Part shown: positions 16,759 to 25,493 of the stretch, piece after piece
Position numbering within the stretch: the stretch's first letter is position 1
How the letters are laid out: each line of letters begins with the position of its first letter
Source: Nonomuraea guangzhouensis
Lineage (GTDB): Bacteria > Actinomycetota > Actinomycetes > Streptosporangiales > Streptosporangiaceae
Length of the DNA: 64,000 bases
Assembly (NCBI RefSeq): GCF_019396345.1
Contig: NZ_JAHKRM010000018.1
Span: 1-64,000, forward strand
Direction of reading: 5' to 3'
Notes under the pieces: generated by a model
Databases searched by the model: none
What the model was told of the DNA's origin: nothing
The model's input: the letters and a program-made list of their open reading frames with translations, nothing else
Position numbers and translations under genes: made by a program

Positions 16759-17907
16759 TCATGAGGTGGACTCGACGAGCGCATCGCCGGGCAAGCCGAC
16801 CACCGGCACGCTCCGCGCGGGCACGATCACCCCGTCGCCGACTCGCCAGGACAGCGTCACCCGATCACCAGGCATGGCGGAGGACTCCGCCCCGGCTGGT
16901 TCGCGTGCGCTTCCCGTCGTACCGGCATCGGTCCGGAATGCCACTTTGCGGTACGAACCCTGGTAAACGATGTGGGTGACGGTGGCGGTCATCGCGTTGA
17001 CGTCGTGCTCGACGGCGACGTCTCCGACGGTCAGACGGATCCGTTCGGGACGCACCACGACGACCCCGGCCGTGCCTACGAGCCCCGGGCTGCCGTCATC
17101 CGTCAGCACCTCGAACCCCTCACCGACGAGGGACACGCGCCCGCGCCGTTCGGTGATCAGCCCGTGGAACACGTTGGACTCCCCCAGGAACTCCGCGGCG
17201 AACAGAGAAGCAGGGTGTGCGTACAGTTCCTGCGCGGTGCCGACCTGCTCGATCCGGCCGCCCTCGAAGACCGCGATGCGGTCGGACAGGGCAAGCGCCT
17301 CCTCCTGGTCATGGGTGACGAAGACGAAAGTGATCCCCAGCTCGCGGTGCATACGGGCGATCTCGCCCTGGAGCTGCTCCCGCAGCTTCTTGTCCAGCGC
17401 GCCAAGCGGCTCATCCATGAGCAGCACGTGGGGTTCGAAGACGACGGCGCGGGCCAGGGCCACCCGCTGTGCCTGGCCACCCGAGATCTGACCGGGCAAC
17501 CTGTCGCGCAGGTGTGCCAGACCGACAAGATCGAGCACGTCGTCCACGCGCCGCTGGATGTCGCGCTTGCGCATCTTGCGCTGCTGGAGGGGAAAGGCGA
17601 CGTTCTGTGCGATCGTCATGTGCGGGAACAGCGCATAGTGCTGAAAGACCATGCCGAGGCCGCGTTTGTACGGCGGCAGGGACGCCACGCTCACGCCGTC
17701 GATGAGGATGTCTCCGGCGGTGAGCTGTTCGAACCCGGCGATCATGTTGAGCGTGGTCGACTTGCCCGAACCACTGGGGCCGAGCAGCGTGATGAACTCA
17801 CCGGCGGCGATCTCCAGGCAGACGTCGTTCACTACTGGTGGCTGGTGCTCCGCGTACCGTTTGGTGACGCTGGAGAGCCGAATAGCGGCCCCTCGCCTGT
17901 CGGTCAT
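16759..17907 (-). CDS. ABC transporter ATPase, PotA/FbpC type
   Basis: The 382-residue ATPase has Walker A GPSGSGKST, a Q-loop in VFQHYALFPHM, signature ISGGQAQRVALARA, Walker B VLLMDEPLGALD and the H-loop FVTHDQEEA. The C-terminal TOBE domain begins near residue 280. The signature's second Gln is Ala here, a mild variation. It overlaps the downstream-facing permease gene by 4 bp, and with the two permeases and the binding protein forms a complete polyamine/opine-type importer. Confidence 0.92.
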   Translation of the reverse strand: MTDRRGAAIRLSSVTKRYAEHQPPVVNDVCLEIAAGEFITLLGPSGSGKSTTLNMIAGFEQLTAGDILIDGVSVASLPPYKRGLGMVFQHYALFPHMTIAQNVAFPLQQRKMRKRDIQRRVDDVLDLVGLAHLRDRLPGQISGGQAQRVALARAVVFEPHVLLMDEPLGALDKKLREQLQGEIARMHRELGITFVFVTHDQEEALALSDRIAVFEGGRIEQVGTAQELYAHPASLFAAEFLGESNVFHGLITERRGRVSLVGEGFEVLTDDGSPGLVGTAGVVVVRPERIRLTVGDVAVEHDVNAMTATVTHIVYQGSYRKVAFRTDAGTTGSAREPAGAESSAMPGDRVTLSWRVGDGVIVPARSVPVVGLPGDALVESTS

Positions 17908-18692
17908 TGGGGAGTCCTCCGTTTCAGGAAGTCAGGAAGGAGGATGAGCGCGGTGGTGACGACGAGGATCACCGTCGATCCCGCGGCGATGGTGGGGTCG
18001 ACGTCAGAGGTAACGCTGGTGAACATCTGCACCGGCAGCGTGCGCAGGTGCGGGGACTGCAGGTACAGCGAGACGACCGCTTCGTCGAAAGAGGTGACGA
18101 ACGCGAACACCGCTCCGGACATGACGCCCGGCGCGATCAACGGCAACGTGACGCGCCGGAAGGTCGCCGGCGGCGAGGCTCCCAGGCTCGCCGCCGCACG
18201 CTCCAGTCGAGGATCGAGGGTACGCAGACCAGCGCTCACGCTGATCACGACGAACGGCAGGGCCAGCACGACATGGGCGAGTACGAGGCCTTCCACCGTG
18301 CCCACGAGGCCCCATCGAAGGAACGCCGTATAGATCGCCAGAGCGACGATGACGTTCGGCACGATCATGGGCGCCAGAAGGAGCCCTTGAAGGACGGCTA
18401 CGCCACGGCGGCGGCTTCGCGTGATCGCGAATGACGCCAGCGTTCCGATGATCGTCGCCATCAGCGTGACCATGACGGCGACTTTCAGCGAGGCCAGCAG
18501 TGGTTCTCTCCACGCCGGGTCGGTGAAGAACCGCTCGTAGTAGTGCAGCGACCAGCCGCGCGGCGGAAACTCGAAACTGTCCTTGTCAGTGAAGCTCAGA
18601 GGCACCACAACGAGGACCGGCGCGATGAGGAACGATCCGACCAGCACGCTGAACAGCCGCAGTGCCGGATTCGCCGGCCGATTGACACCCAT
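17904..18692 (-). CDS. ABC transporter permease, PotC type
   Basis: The 262-residue membrane protein has six helices and the EAA loop LERAAASLGASPPATFRRVTLPL. The ATG at 18692 follows GGGGGAG and overlaps the stop of the first permease gene (TGATG); the frame is open further upstream but there it is only a shadow of that gene. Second inner-membrane subunit of the importer. Confidence 0.9.
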   Translation of the reverse strand: MGVNRPANPALRLFSVLVGSFLIAPVLVVVPLSFTDKDSFEFPPRGWSLHYYERFFTDPAWREPLLASLKVAVMVTLMATIIGTLASFAITRSRRRGVAVLQGLLLAPMIVPNVIVALAIYTAFLRWGLVGTVEGLVLAHVVLALPFVVISVSAGLRTLDPRLERAAASLGASPPATFRRVTLPLIAPGVMSGAVFAFVTSFDEAVVSLYLQSPHLRTLPVQMFTSVTSDVDPTIAAGSTVILVVTTALILLPDFLKRRTPQ

Positions 18693-19603
18693 CAACGCTC
18701 CCCCCTCGTCGACATGCCGAGGGCGGCACTCGGGGAGAGGAAGCGCGAGACCAGGGCCAAGAGCAGGAGCGTGAGCAGGAACAGCACCGTGGCGAGGGCT
18801 CCGCCCGCGCCGAAGTCCAGCAGTTGAGTGATCCGCACCGTCATCAACTGGGAGATCATCGACTCGCTTGGCGAGCCGAGCATCGCCGGCGTGACGTAGA
18901 AGCCCAGCGCGAGGATGTACACCATCATCGCGCCCGCCACGACCCCCGGCATGGACAGCGGCAGGTAAACGCGGCGGAACGCGGTTGTCGGCCGCGCGCC
19001 CAAGCCGACGGCCGCGTCGAGGAGGCGTCGATCGATGGTCCGCAGCGTGCCGTACAAGGGCAGCGTCATGAAGGGCAGCAGCACTTGCGTCATCCCGATC
19101 GTCACGCCGGCCTCTGTCCCGGCGAGTTCCAGCGGCCCGAGCCCGACCATCGCCAGCAGGTCGTTGATGGGTCCGTTGTCCTGAAGCAGGACGATCCAGG
19201 CGAACGTCCGTGCCATGAGACTCGTCCAGAACGGCAGCAGCACCAGGGCGACCATCACCGAACGGGCGCGTCGACCGACCAATGTCATGAGGTAGGCGTA
19301 CGGGTATGCCAACAGCAGCGTGACCAGCGTGACGATGGTGGCCATGCGCAGGGTCCGCAGCAGGACCAGCAGGCTGACCCCGTCGGCGAGCAGCCGATGG
19401 TAGTTCTCGAGCCCGAGAGACGGATCGGCGAAGCTCAGCCAGATGAGGGCCGCCACCGGATAGGCGAAGACGGTGGCGAGAAGACAAATCGCGGGCACGA
19501 CGAGAAGAACGCCGTACCAGGGCCGGGCGCTCAGCCACAGCAGACGGCGTACCGGCCGTTCAGGTGCTGAAGGGAACATGATGGGAGTGGACGAAATGGG
19601 CAT
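18692..19603 (-). CDS. ABC transporter permease, PotB type
   Basis: The 303-residue membrane protein starts at an ATG preceded by AGGTAGGGG. It has a first helix at about residues 27-50 (WYGVLLVVPAICLLATVFAY), a long helix bundle and the EAA loop LLDAAVGLGARPTTAFRRVYLPLS. It lies 77 bp after the binding-protein gene. First inner-membrane subunit of the PotABCD-like importer. Confidence 0.9.
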   Translation of the reverse strand: MPISSTPIMFPSAPERPVRRLLWLSARPWYGVLLVVPAICLLATVFAYPVAALIWLSFADPSLGLENYHRLLADGVSLLVLLRTLRMATIVTLVTLLLAYPYAYLMTLVGRRARSVMVALVLLPFWTSLMARTFAWIVLLQDNGPINDLLAMVGLGPLELAGTEAGVTIGMTQVLLPFMTLPLYGTLRTIDRRLLDAAVGLGARPTTAFRRVYLPLSMPGVVAGAMMVYILALGFYVTPAMLGSPSESMISQLMTVRITQLLDFGAGGALATVLFLLTLLLLALVSRFLSPSAALGMSTRGER

Positions 19604-19680
19604 GACGCCCCTACCTCTCTTTTTGCCTCCATAGGCACCGCCGGGTCCGGCCTCCTGAGTGGGGCGGACCCGAGGGCGAC

Positions 19681-20721
19681 TCAGCGGGAGATCCAGGCCG
19701 TCCACTTCTGCGTGGCGGTGTCCAGGTTCTGCGCCCACCAGGACATGTCCCGCAGGAAGCCGGTTCCCTTGTCCTGACCGAGTGGCAGGTATTGCCGCGT
19801 CACCTCGTCCGCCGGCAGCTTCGCGTCGGGGTGAACCGGCGCGTAGGCGATGTGCTCGGTCAGCGTGGCCTGAGCCGCGGGAGTGATCGCGTGCGCGATG
19901 AACTTCATCGCCTCGGCCTTCTGCGCCGTTCCCTTCGGCACCACGAGCACGTCCCAGAAGAACATCGGCTGGTTCCACACCGGCGCGATCTTCGCACCGT
20001 TGTGCACGGCCTGGCTCGCTCTGCCCGGCCATGCGAGCACCATGTCGACCTGCCCGGTCTCCATCGCCTGCTGTTGCTCCGCACCGGTGGTGAAGAACTT
20101 CAGATCGTTCCTGATGGTGTCGAGCTTGCGGAAGGCCCGCGGGTAGTCGATCGGGTAGAGCTTGTCTGTCGGCACGCCGTCGGCGACGAGCGAGATCTCC
20201 AGACCGCCCTCCTTGGCGTCGTTCATCATCCCGCGCTTACCGGGAAACTTCTTGGTGTCGAAGAAGTCGCGCCAGGACGCGGGCGGGTTCTGGCCGAACT
20301 TCTCGGTGTTGTAGACCAAGAGAAAGGCCGACTTCATGTCGGGAACCCCGCAGTCCGACACGAGCTCCTTGTCGATCTTCGAGACATCGACGACGGTCAG
20401 GTCGATCTTCTCGACGTACGCCCCGCAGTTGGCGATCGCGTAGAACGGATCGGCCTCGACGACGTCCCAAGTGACGCGGCCGCTGTCGACCATGGTCTTG
20501 AGCTTGGCGTAGGTCACCGGCTGATCCTCGACGACCTTGATGCCAGAGGACGCGGCGAACGGCTTGACGAACGCCTCACGCTGCGCGGCCTGATACGCGC
20601 CGCCAGTCCCGACGAAGACAACGGATCGGTCGGTGGCCACCGGACCGGTTCCACCGCCGCATCCGGCGAGCAGCACGACAGCCGCCAGGAACGTGGTGGC
20701 GCAGGGGATGATTTTGGGCAT
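19681..20721 (-). CDS. Spermidine/putrescine-type substrate-binding lipoprotein
   Basis: The 346-residue protein has a lipoprotein signal with lipobox LLAGC, then a Gly-rich stretch. The body follows the PotD/FbpA cluster D pattern: VTYAKLKTMVDSGRVTWDVVE, LLVYNTEKFGQNPPASWRDFFD and AEAMKFIAHAITPAAQATL. The ATG at 20721 has CGGAG upstream; longer in-frame starts are weaker. First gene of the operon, opposite the AraC gene. The ligand cannot be read; an aromatic amino acid or amino acid derivative would suit the neighbouring pathway, but that is inference. Confidence 0.85.
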   Translation of the reverse strand: MPKIIPCATTFLAAVVLLAGCGGGTGPVATDRSVVFVGTGGAYQAAQREAFVKPFAASSGIKVVEDQPVTYAKLKTMVDSGRVTWDVVEADPFYAIANCGAYVEKIDLTVVDVSKIDKELVSDCGVPDMKSAFLLVYNTEKFGQNPPASWRDFFDTKKFPGKRGMMNDAKEGGLEISLVADGVPTDKLYPIDYPRAFRKLDTIRNDLKFFTTGAEQQQAMETGQVDMVLAWPGRASQAVHNGAKIAPVWNQPMFFWDVLVVPKGTAQKAEAMKFIAHAITPAAQATLTEHIAYAPVHPDAKLPADEVTRQYLPLGQDKGTGFLRDMSWWAQNLDTATQKWTAWISR

Positions 20722-21085
20722 GACTGTACTCCGTCGGTGCATGTGCATGGGAGGCGGCCGACCCGCCGGAACCTGCCGTTTCACCTGAACAGGCAGGCTG
20801 ACGAGGTGAACATCAGATGGATACACCGTGGATCCGGCGGACTCTTCTCACCAGAAAGTGCCAGCCGAATTTCGACTATCTCGAAATGAATCTTCTACCC
20901 CGACATCGCCCCGGCTCCGAGATCTTGCCTCACACGGCTGCCTTCAGCTTTCAATCCGCCCACCGCATCTGCTGTCGGGTGGCGGACAGCCGCTCGGTCA
21001 GGTCCATGCCCGCCCATCCTCCGCAGGCAGCGACGCGGCGCAGGAACGCCTCGGACGCGAGCCGGTTCGACAGCCAGATCCTCAT
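20722..21085. other. Divergent intergenic region, no gene seen
   Basis: This 364-bp stretch separates the importer operon from the AraC gene. It is less GC-rich near 20860-20900. Short open frames here lack start signals and coding character. The importer operon promoter must lie here, but I cannot point to clear -35/-10 boxes. Confidence 0.5.
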
Positions 21086-21117
21086 TTATCCGAATACCGC
21101 GGAGGCCTTGTCCCAGG
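21086..21117 (+). promoter_or_regulatory. AraC-type operator, copy 1
   Basis: Two direct half-sites, TTATCC at 21086 and TTGTCC at 21108, lie 22 bp apart, two helical turns, as expected for an AraC-family monomer or dimer on tandem sites. The 32-bp element matches the one at 30718-30749 at 26 positions, including the full TTGTCCCAGG right half. It ends 49 bp before the AraC start codon, which suggests autoregulation. Confidence 0.6.
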
Positions 21118-21166
21118 TCACATGGGTTGGCGATAATTGCGAGACGCATTAACTGAGGGACCGTAA

Positions 21167-22138
21167 ATGGGGATATCATCCAGCACGTCGGCCGACGGTT
21201 CCGTTCTTCGGACCTCTGAGCCCGATGTCGCGCGAGACCTGCTTCGAAGCCGGTTCGCCAGGCATGAGCTGAACGTCCTCGGTCTCCGCCAGACCCTCGA
21301 TTTCGCCCTGCGCCAGGGGATGCTGTACGACGTCGCATTCCATCTCGTCTCCTACGGCCGCGACGTAGAGGTGACAACCTCCGGATGGCATGACTTCTAC
21401 TTGTTGCAGCTCACCCTGTCCGGGATGTGCGAGTTGGTCGCGGGTGACGCCGACCCTGTGGGACTGCAGCCGGGATCGGTGTACGTCATCAACCCTGGCA
21501 CCCCTTATCGCAAGCGCTGGAGCGGCGACGCCCGGCAGCTCATCGTCCGTCTGCCCCGCCGTTCCCTTGAACGAGTGGCCTCCGCCGACAGTGCGAACGG
21601 ACCAGTCATCTTCGCTCCGCAGGTCGATCCGGACGCGATCGATATCGCACCGTTGCTGCGGTTCCTCTGGGCGCAGGTGGCCACATCGCGATCTACGGTT
21701 CGGTCGCTGGCGATCGACCACAGCGCGGTGCGGCATCTCCTGACCGCTGTGCTGCACAGCGTGCCCAACTCCGTCACGCATCCGGCCGTCGAGCCTCTGC
21801 CGTCCAGTTTGGCGCGCGCCGACCGTTATATGCGCGAGCATCTCGCCACAGATCTCGCCGTCGACGACATAGCTCGGGCCTGCGGAATCGCTGGCAGGAC
21901 GCTGCAAGATGCCTTCCGCAAGCACTGGCGGACGACCCCCACCGAGCACTTGCGCAGTCTTCGTCTGGAGGCCGCCCATCGTTTGTTGACCGAGCGACCG
22001 TTCGAGGTGTCCGTGACCGAGGTGGCCTACACCATCGGCATGCCGCACTTGAGCCGTTTCTCCCGCTATTACCTGTCTCGCTTCGGGGAGCTACCCTCCG
22101 CTACGCTCCATCGGAGCCGAGCGGTTCGCAGGCCGTAA
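21167..22138 (+). CDS. AraC family regulator, probable activator of the 3-hydroxyanthranilate genes
   Basis: The 323-residue product has an N-terminal AraC-binding-like cupin domain (to about residue 190; YLLQLTLSGMCELVAG and GSVYVINPGTPYRKRW), like the AraC-like ligand-binding domain of aromatic-catabolism regulators. The C-terminal HTH_18 domain follows (AVDDIARACGIAGRTLQDAFRKHW, then FEVSVTEVAYTIGMPHLSRFSRYY). The ATG at 21167 has GAGGGA six bases upstream. The shared operator at 21086 and 30718 makes it the probable regulator of both divergent catabolic operons. Confidence 0.88.
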   Translation: MGISSSTSADGSVLRTSEPDVARDLLRSRFARHELNVLGLRQTLDFALRQGMLYDVAFHLVSYGRDVEVTTSGWHDFYLLQLTLSGMCELVAGDADPVGLQPGSVYVINPGTPYRKRWSGDARQLIVRLPRRSLERVASADSANGPVIFAPQVDPDAIDIAPLLRFLWAQVATSRSTVRSLAIDHSAVRHLLTAVLHSVPNSVTHPAVEPLPSSLARADRYMREHLATDLAVDDIARACGIAGRTLQDAFRKHWRTTPTEHLRSLRLEAAHRLLTERPFEVSVTEVAYTIGMPHLSRFSRYYLSRFGELPSATLHRSRAVRRP

Positions 22139-22172
22139 TGATCTCAGCTGAGGACCCCAGCAGATGATCGAG

Positions 22173-22201
22173 GAACGTCGGCATAGGGGCAGCAGACGTT
22201 C
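22173..22201. terminator. Weak hairpin between convergent genes
   Basis: GAACGTC (22173-22179) and GACGTTC (22195-22201) form a 7-bp inverted repeat with a 15-nt loop, followed by TTG rather than a T run. It sits between the AraC stop and the convergent hydratase stop and may help termination. Confidence 0.35.
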
Positions 22202-22261
22202 TTGTGGGGCGACGCCGGCGCGGATCCTGCCCGCCCCAGTCAGCCGGTGCGCAGAGTGCGC

Positions 22262-23029
22262 CTACCGGCGTACGCTCACCCGCACCGCCCTGGCGCCTTC
22301 GTCGAAGGTCGCGGCGATCTCATCTCCCGGTTCAAGGGGGATGGCGCGGGTCAGGCCGCCGGTGAGGACGATGTCGCCAGGCCGTAGAGCTTCCCCGCGA
22401 CCGGCCAGCAACCCTGCGAGCCACGCGACGCCCGCGGCCGGGTGACCGCCGGCCGCGGCCCCGGTGGCGTGACCCGTGATTTCCCCGTTGTGGGACATCG
22501 TCACGGCGATGGACGGAAGGTCAGCGAGATCGAGGGGAGCACCGAGAACGAAACCTGCCGCGGATGAGCCATCGGCGGTGTTGTCCTCGATCCGGAATCG
22601 GCGATCCTGCCAGATCGGGTCGACCACCTCTAGACAGGCATATGCCCGCTCAGTCGCGGCTAGCACATCGGCCAGGCCTGCGTTCACTGGCATGGTTCGA
22701 CCGAGGATCAGCGCGATCTCCGGTTCGACCAGCGGCTGCAAGAGCGTCGCCGGTACGGTGGCCCCGTCGTGCAGGCTCATGGCGTCGGTCAGCGGGCCCG
22801 CGTTCATCTCCGACACCCCCATCTGCTCGCGCATCGCCAGCGAGGTGTATCCCAGTTTCCAACCGATGATCCGCTGTCCGGACGCGAGCCGCAGCCGTGT
22901 GACGCCTTCTTGCACGGCATACGCCTGCTCCATCGACAGGGTGCCCTCATCAGTCAGGGGGCGCAGCGGGCGCCGCTCGGCACGAGCCCGCACGATGCGG
23001 GCGGCGAGTTCGTCGCTGTCGAAATCCAT
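22262..23029 (-). CDS. 2-keto-4-pentenoate hydratase/decarboxylase-fold enzyme, paralogue 1
   Basis: The 255-residue protein belongs to the MhpD/DmpE/DmpH family: GWKLGYTSLAMREQMGV, LLQPLVEPEIALIL with metal-binding Glu residues, and LTGGLTRAIPLEPGDEI. Of the three paralogues in this cluster it is the most divergent: the family's DSRYxxW and ADNAS segments read DPIWQDRRF and ADGSSAA. It could be a specialised hydratase for a substituted dienoate, or an alternative 2-oxo-3-hexenedioate decarboxylase. It is the last gene of the operon, 4 bp after the aldehyde dehydrogenase gene. Confidence 0.82.
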   Translation of the reverse strand: MDFDSDELAARIVRARAERRPLRPLTDEGTLSMEQAYAVQEGVTRLRLASGQRIIGWKLGYTSLAMREQMGVSEMNAGPLTDAMSLHDGATVPATLLQPLVEPEIALILGRTMPVNAGLADVLAATERAYACLEVVDPIWQDRRFRIEDNTADGSSAAGFVLGAPLDLADLPSIAVTMSHNGEITGHATGAAAGGHPAAGVAWLAGLLAGRGEALRPGDIVLTGGLTRAIPLEPGDEIAATFDEGARAVRVSVRR

Positions 23030-23033
23030 GATC

Positions 23034-24476
23034 TCACGCCCCGATGTCCATGACGATGCTCTTGGCCTCGGTGAAGAATTCCCGTGAGTGCCGACCGCCC
23101 TCGCGGCCGATTCCCGAATGACCCCGGCCGCCGAAGGGCGAGCGCAGGTCGCGCACCCAGAAACAGTTGACCCAGACGTTTCCCGCTCGCAGGCGACCCG
23201 AGATCCGGTGCGCCCTTCCGAGGTCGGTCGTGAAGACCATGGCCGACAGGCCGTAGTCGGTGTCGTTCGCCAGACGTACCGCCTCCTGGTCGGTGTCGAA
23301 GGACTGGACCGTCACCACGGGGCCGAAGACCTCTTCGCGGCAGATGCGCATCGACGACTTCACGCCGTCCAGGACCGTCGGGGCCACCCACCAGCCATGC
23401 CGCTCGCCACCGGTGAGCTTGGTGGCTCCCTCGCCGATGGCGGCGTCGAGACAGCCGGTGACCTTGGCGTGGTGCCCTTCGGAGGACAATGGGCCGATCT
23501 GCGTGCCGCTGTCGCGCGGGTCGCCCAGACGCATCGTCTCCGCCGCCGACACGAGCCGGGCGACCACCTCGGCGTAGACGGACCGGTGAACCAGCAGCCG
23601 GGTACCGGCCAGGCAGACCTGTCCCGCATTGGAGAACGCCGCGTCCGCCACGACGGCGACGGCCTGCTCGAGGGCGGCGTCCTCGAAGACGATGGAGGCA
23701 CCCTTCCCGCCGAGTTCGAGGCTCACCGCCCGGACCCCGCGGGCGGCACTCCGCATGATCGACTCCCCGGTGCGGGTCTCGCCGGTGAAGGTGATGAGAT
23801 CGACCTGCGGATGCGCGACCAATGCCTCGCCGGCGCCTCCGGCGCCGAAGCCCTGCACCACGTTGAAGACACCGCGCGGCAGGCCGGCCTCCGCCGCCAG
23901 CTCGGCCAGCCGCGTCGCCGACGCGGGACTCTGCTCGGCCGGTTTGAGCACCACGGTGTTGCCGTAGGCCAGCGCCGGAGCGATCTTCCACGTCTCCTGC
24001 ATGAGCGGGAAGTTCCACGGTGCGATGGCCGCCACGACTCCTGTCGGCTCGTAGCGCGTGTAGACGTGATGACGCGCGTGCCCAGGCATCGACTCGTCCA
24101 TGGCCAGCCTCGCGTCGTCGGCGAAGAAGCGCAGGTTGGCGGCGCCCCGTGCCACATCTCGATCGCGGGTCTGGGCAAGCGGACGGCCCATGTCGAGAGT
24201 GTCGAGCAGCGCGAGCTCTTCCGCATGGGAGATCAGCAGATCGGCGAAGGAGTGCAGGACCTCGCCACGCTCGGCCGGGGTCGCGCGGGACCATGGCCCG
24301 TCGTCGAAAGCGCGCCGCGCGGCGCTCACGGCGGCGTTGACGTCGGCCGTGGAACCGAGCGCGACCCGCGCCCACGGTCGCCGCGTCGTGGGATCGACGC
24401 TGTCGAAGGTGGCCTGATCAGCTGAGGCGACGGCCACACCGTCGATGTGGTGCGCGATGGTCGGCAGCTCGCTCAC
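23034..24476 (-). CDS. 2-aminomuconate (or 2-hydroxymuconate) semialdehyde dehydrogenase
   Basis: The 480-residue NAD-dependent aldehyde dehydrogenase has PWNFP with oxyanion Asn155, Lys178 in LKPAEQSP, the general base Glu254 in LELGGKG and the nucleophile Cys288 in NAGQVCLAGTR. Its length and the late WVNCFWVRDLRSPFGG segment fit muconic semialdehyde dehydrogenases (XylG/NbaE/AmnC). In this context it should oxidise 2-aminomuconate 6-semialdehyde, the product of the ACMS decarboxylase, to 2-aminomuconate. The GTG start at 24476 overlaps the tautomerase stop by 4 bp. The choice of amino over hydroxy substrate is inferred from the neighbouring dioxygenase. Confidence 0.85.
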   Translation of the reverse strand: MSELPTIAHHIDGVAVASADQATFDSVDPTTRRPWARVALGSTADVNAAVSAARRAFDDGPWSRATPAERGEVLHSFADLLISHAEELALLDTLDMGRPLAQTRDRDVARGAANLRFFADDARLAMDESMPGHARHHVYTRYEPTGVVAAIAPWNFPLMQETWKIAPALAYGNTVVLKPAEQSPASATRLAELAAEAGLPRGVFNVVQGFGAGGAGEALVAHPQVDLITFTGETRTGESIMRSAARGVRAVSLELGGKGASIVFEDAALEQAVAVVADAAFSNAGQVCLAGTRLLVHRSVYAEVVARLVSAAETMRLGDPRDSGTQIGPLSSEGHHAKVTGCLDAAIGEGATKLTGGERHGWWVAPTVLDGVKSSMRICREEVFGPVVTVQSFDTDQEAVRLANDTDYGLSAMVFTTDLGRAHRISGRLRAGNVWVNCFWVRDLRSPFGGRGHSGIGREGGRHSREFFTEAKSIVMDIGA

Positions 24477-24673
24477 GGCCGCGCCTTCTGCCGGTCGGCC
24501 GCCAGCACCCCGCCGGCCATGAACGCGTCCGGCGACACCTCGACGACCCACACCCGCACCGCTTCGACCGGCACACCGATGCTGTCGTGCACGGCGGAGG
24601 TGATCGCGGCGAGCAGCGCTCGTTTCTGTTCGGGGCTACGCCCCTCCTGCATCGTCACTTGGATCAGAGGCAT
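24473..24673 (-). CDS. 4-oxalocrotonate tautomerase family enzyme
   Basis: The 66-residue protein begins Met-Pro, so Pro1 is available as the catalytic base after Met removal. The family pattern continues with PLIQVTMQEGRSPEQKRALL and an Arg-containing VRVWVVEV strand. It would convert 2-hydroxymuconate to 4-oxalocrotonate (2-oxo-3-hexenedioate). It ends with a 4-bp overlap into the dehydrogenase gene. Confidence 0.88.
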   Translation of the reverse strand: MPLIQVTMQEGRSPEQKRALLAAITSAVHDSIGVPVEAVRVWVVEVSPDAFMAGGVLAADRQKARP

Positions 24674-24689
24674 GAGCGGATTCCTTTTG

Positions 24690-25469
24690 TCAGTTGATGT
24701 CGCATAGCAGCCGGACAGTGCCCAGCCGGGAGAAGCGGGCGACCACCGAGGTCGCGGGCGACAGCGCCACCGGTGCCGTCAGCCCACCGGCCAGGATCAC
24801 CCAGCCCGGCTCCAGGGAGATGCCCCGCCGCCCCAGGTCGTTGGCCAGCGCGGCGACAGCTTCGGCGGGGTGGCCCAGCAGCGCGGCGCCCGCGGCGGAG
24901 TCGATCGCCTGCCCGTCGACCTCCAGGACGCAGCCCACCAGCGAAAGGTCGAAGTCGGCCGGATGCTGGAGCGGGCCGAGGACGAAGGCCGCAGAGGAGG
25001 CGTTGTCGGCGACGGCGTCGGGGAGAGTGAAGCGGAAGTCCCGGTAACGGCTGTCGATGATCTCCAGTGCGCCGGCGACCGCCCCGGTGGCGGCCAGCAC
25101 ATCCAGGACGCCAACTCCCGGGCCTTTCAGCGGTTGTGCCATCACGAAGGCGATCTCGGGCTCGACGCGCGGATGGATGAAGCCATCCAGTTGCAGGGGC
25201 TTCTCGGCGGGGTGGTTCATCGCGTCCGTCAGCCAGGCGTAGAGCGGCTCGTGCACGCCCATGGCCTGCTGCTTCGCTCGCGATGTGAGGCCAAGCTTGG
25301 CGCCGACGATCCGTTCCCCCTCCGCCACCCGGCGCGCCACCACGGCGTCCTGTACCTGGTAGGCGGTCGCGAGATCGAATCCGGCAGCGCCGTGGTTCCA
25401 TGGGTCGACCTCGGTCACCTGCCGAGCGGCCGTATGGAGGAAGTCGGCGAGTGCCTCGATATCGGTCAC
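24690..25469 (-). CDS. 2-oxo-3-hexenedioate decarboxylase (NbaG/XylI type), paralogue 2
   Basis: The 259-residue protein follows XylI/DmpH 4-oxalocrotonate decarboxylases: AKLGLTSRAKQQAMGV, FIHPRVEPEIAFVM, EIIDSRYRDFRF, AVADNASSA and the late ILAGGLTAPVALSP, where XylI-type enzymes read MTGGITAAVAVAP. It needs Mg or Mn and removes CO2 from 4-oxalocrotonate to give 2-hydroxypenta-2,4-dienoate. The start is a GTG at 25469. It lies between the hydratase paralogue and the tautomerase, in pathway order. Confidence 0.8.
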   Translation of the reverse strand: MTDIEALADFLHTAARQVTEVDPWNHGAAGFDLATAYQVQDAVVARRVAEGERIVGAKLGLTSRAKQQAMGVHEPLYAWLTDAMNHPAEKPLQLDGFIHPRVEPEIAFVMAQPLKGPGVGVLDVLAATGAVAGALEIIDSRYRDFRFTLPDAVADNASSAAFVLGPLQHPADFDLSLVGCVLEVDGQAIDSAAGAALLGHPAEAVAALANDLGRRGISLEPGWVILAGGLTAPVALSPATSVVARFSRLGTVRLLCDIN

Positions 25470-25493
25470 GGTGATGTCCTCTCAGATGCGGTG

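Noticed and set aside
23088..24425. Long plus-strand open frame of over 400 codons
   Set aside because: It lies opposite the aldehyde dehydrogenase gene; high GC keeps the complementary frame open. Composition is Arg/Gly/Val-rich with no family motifs.
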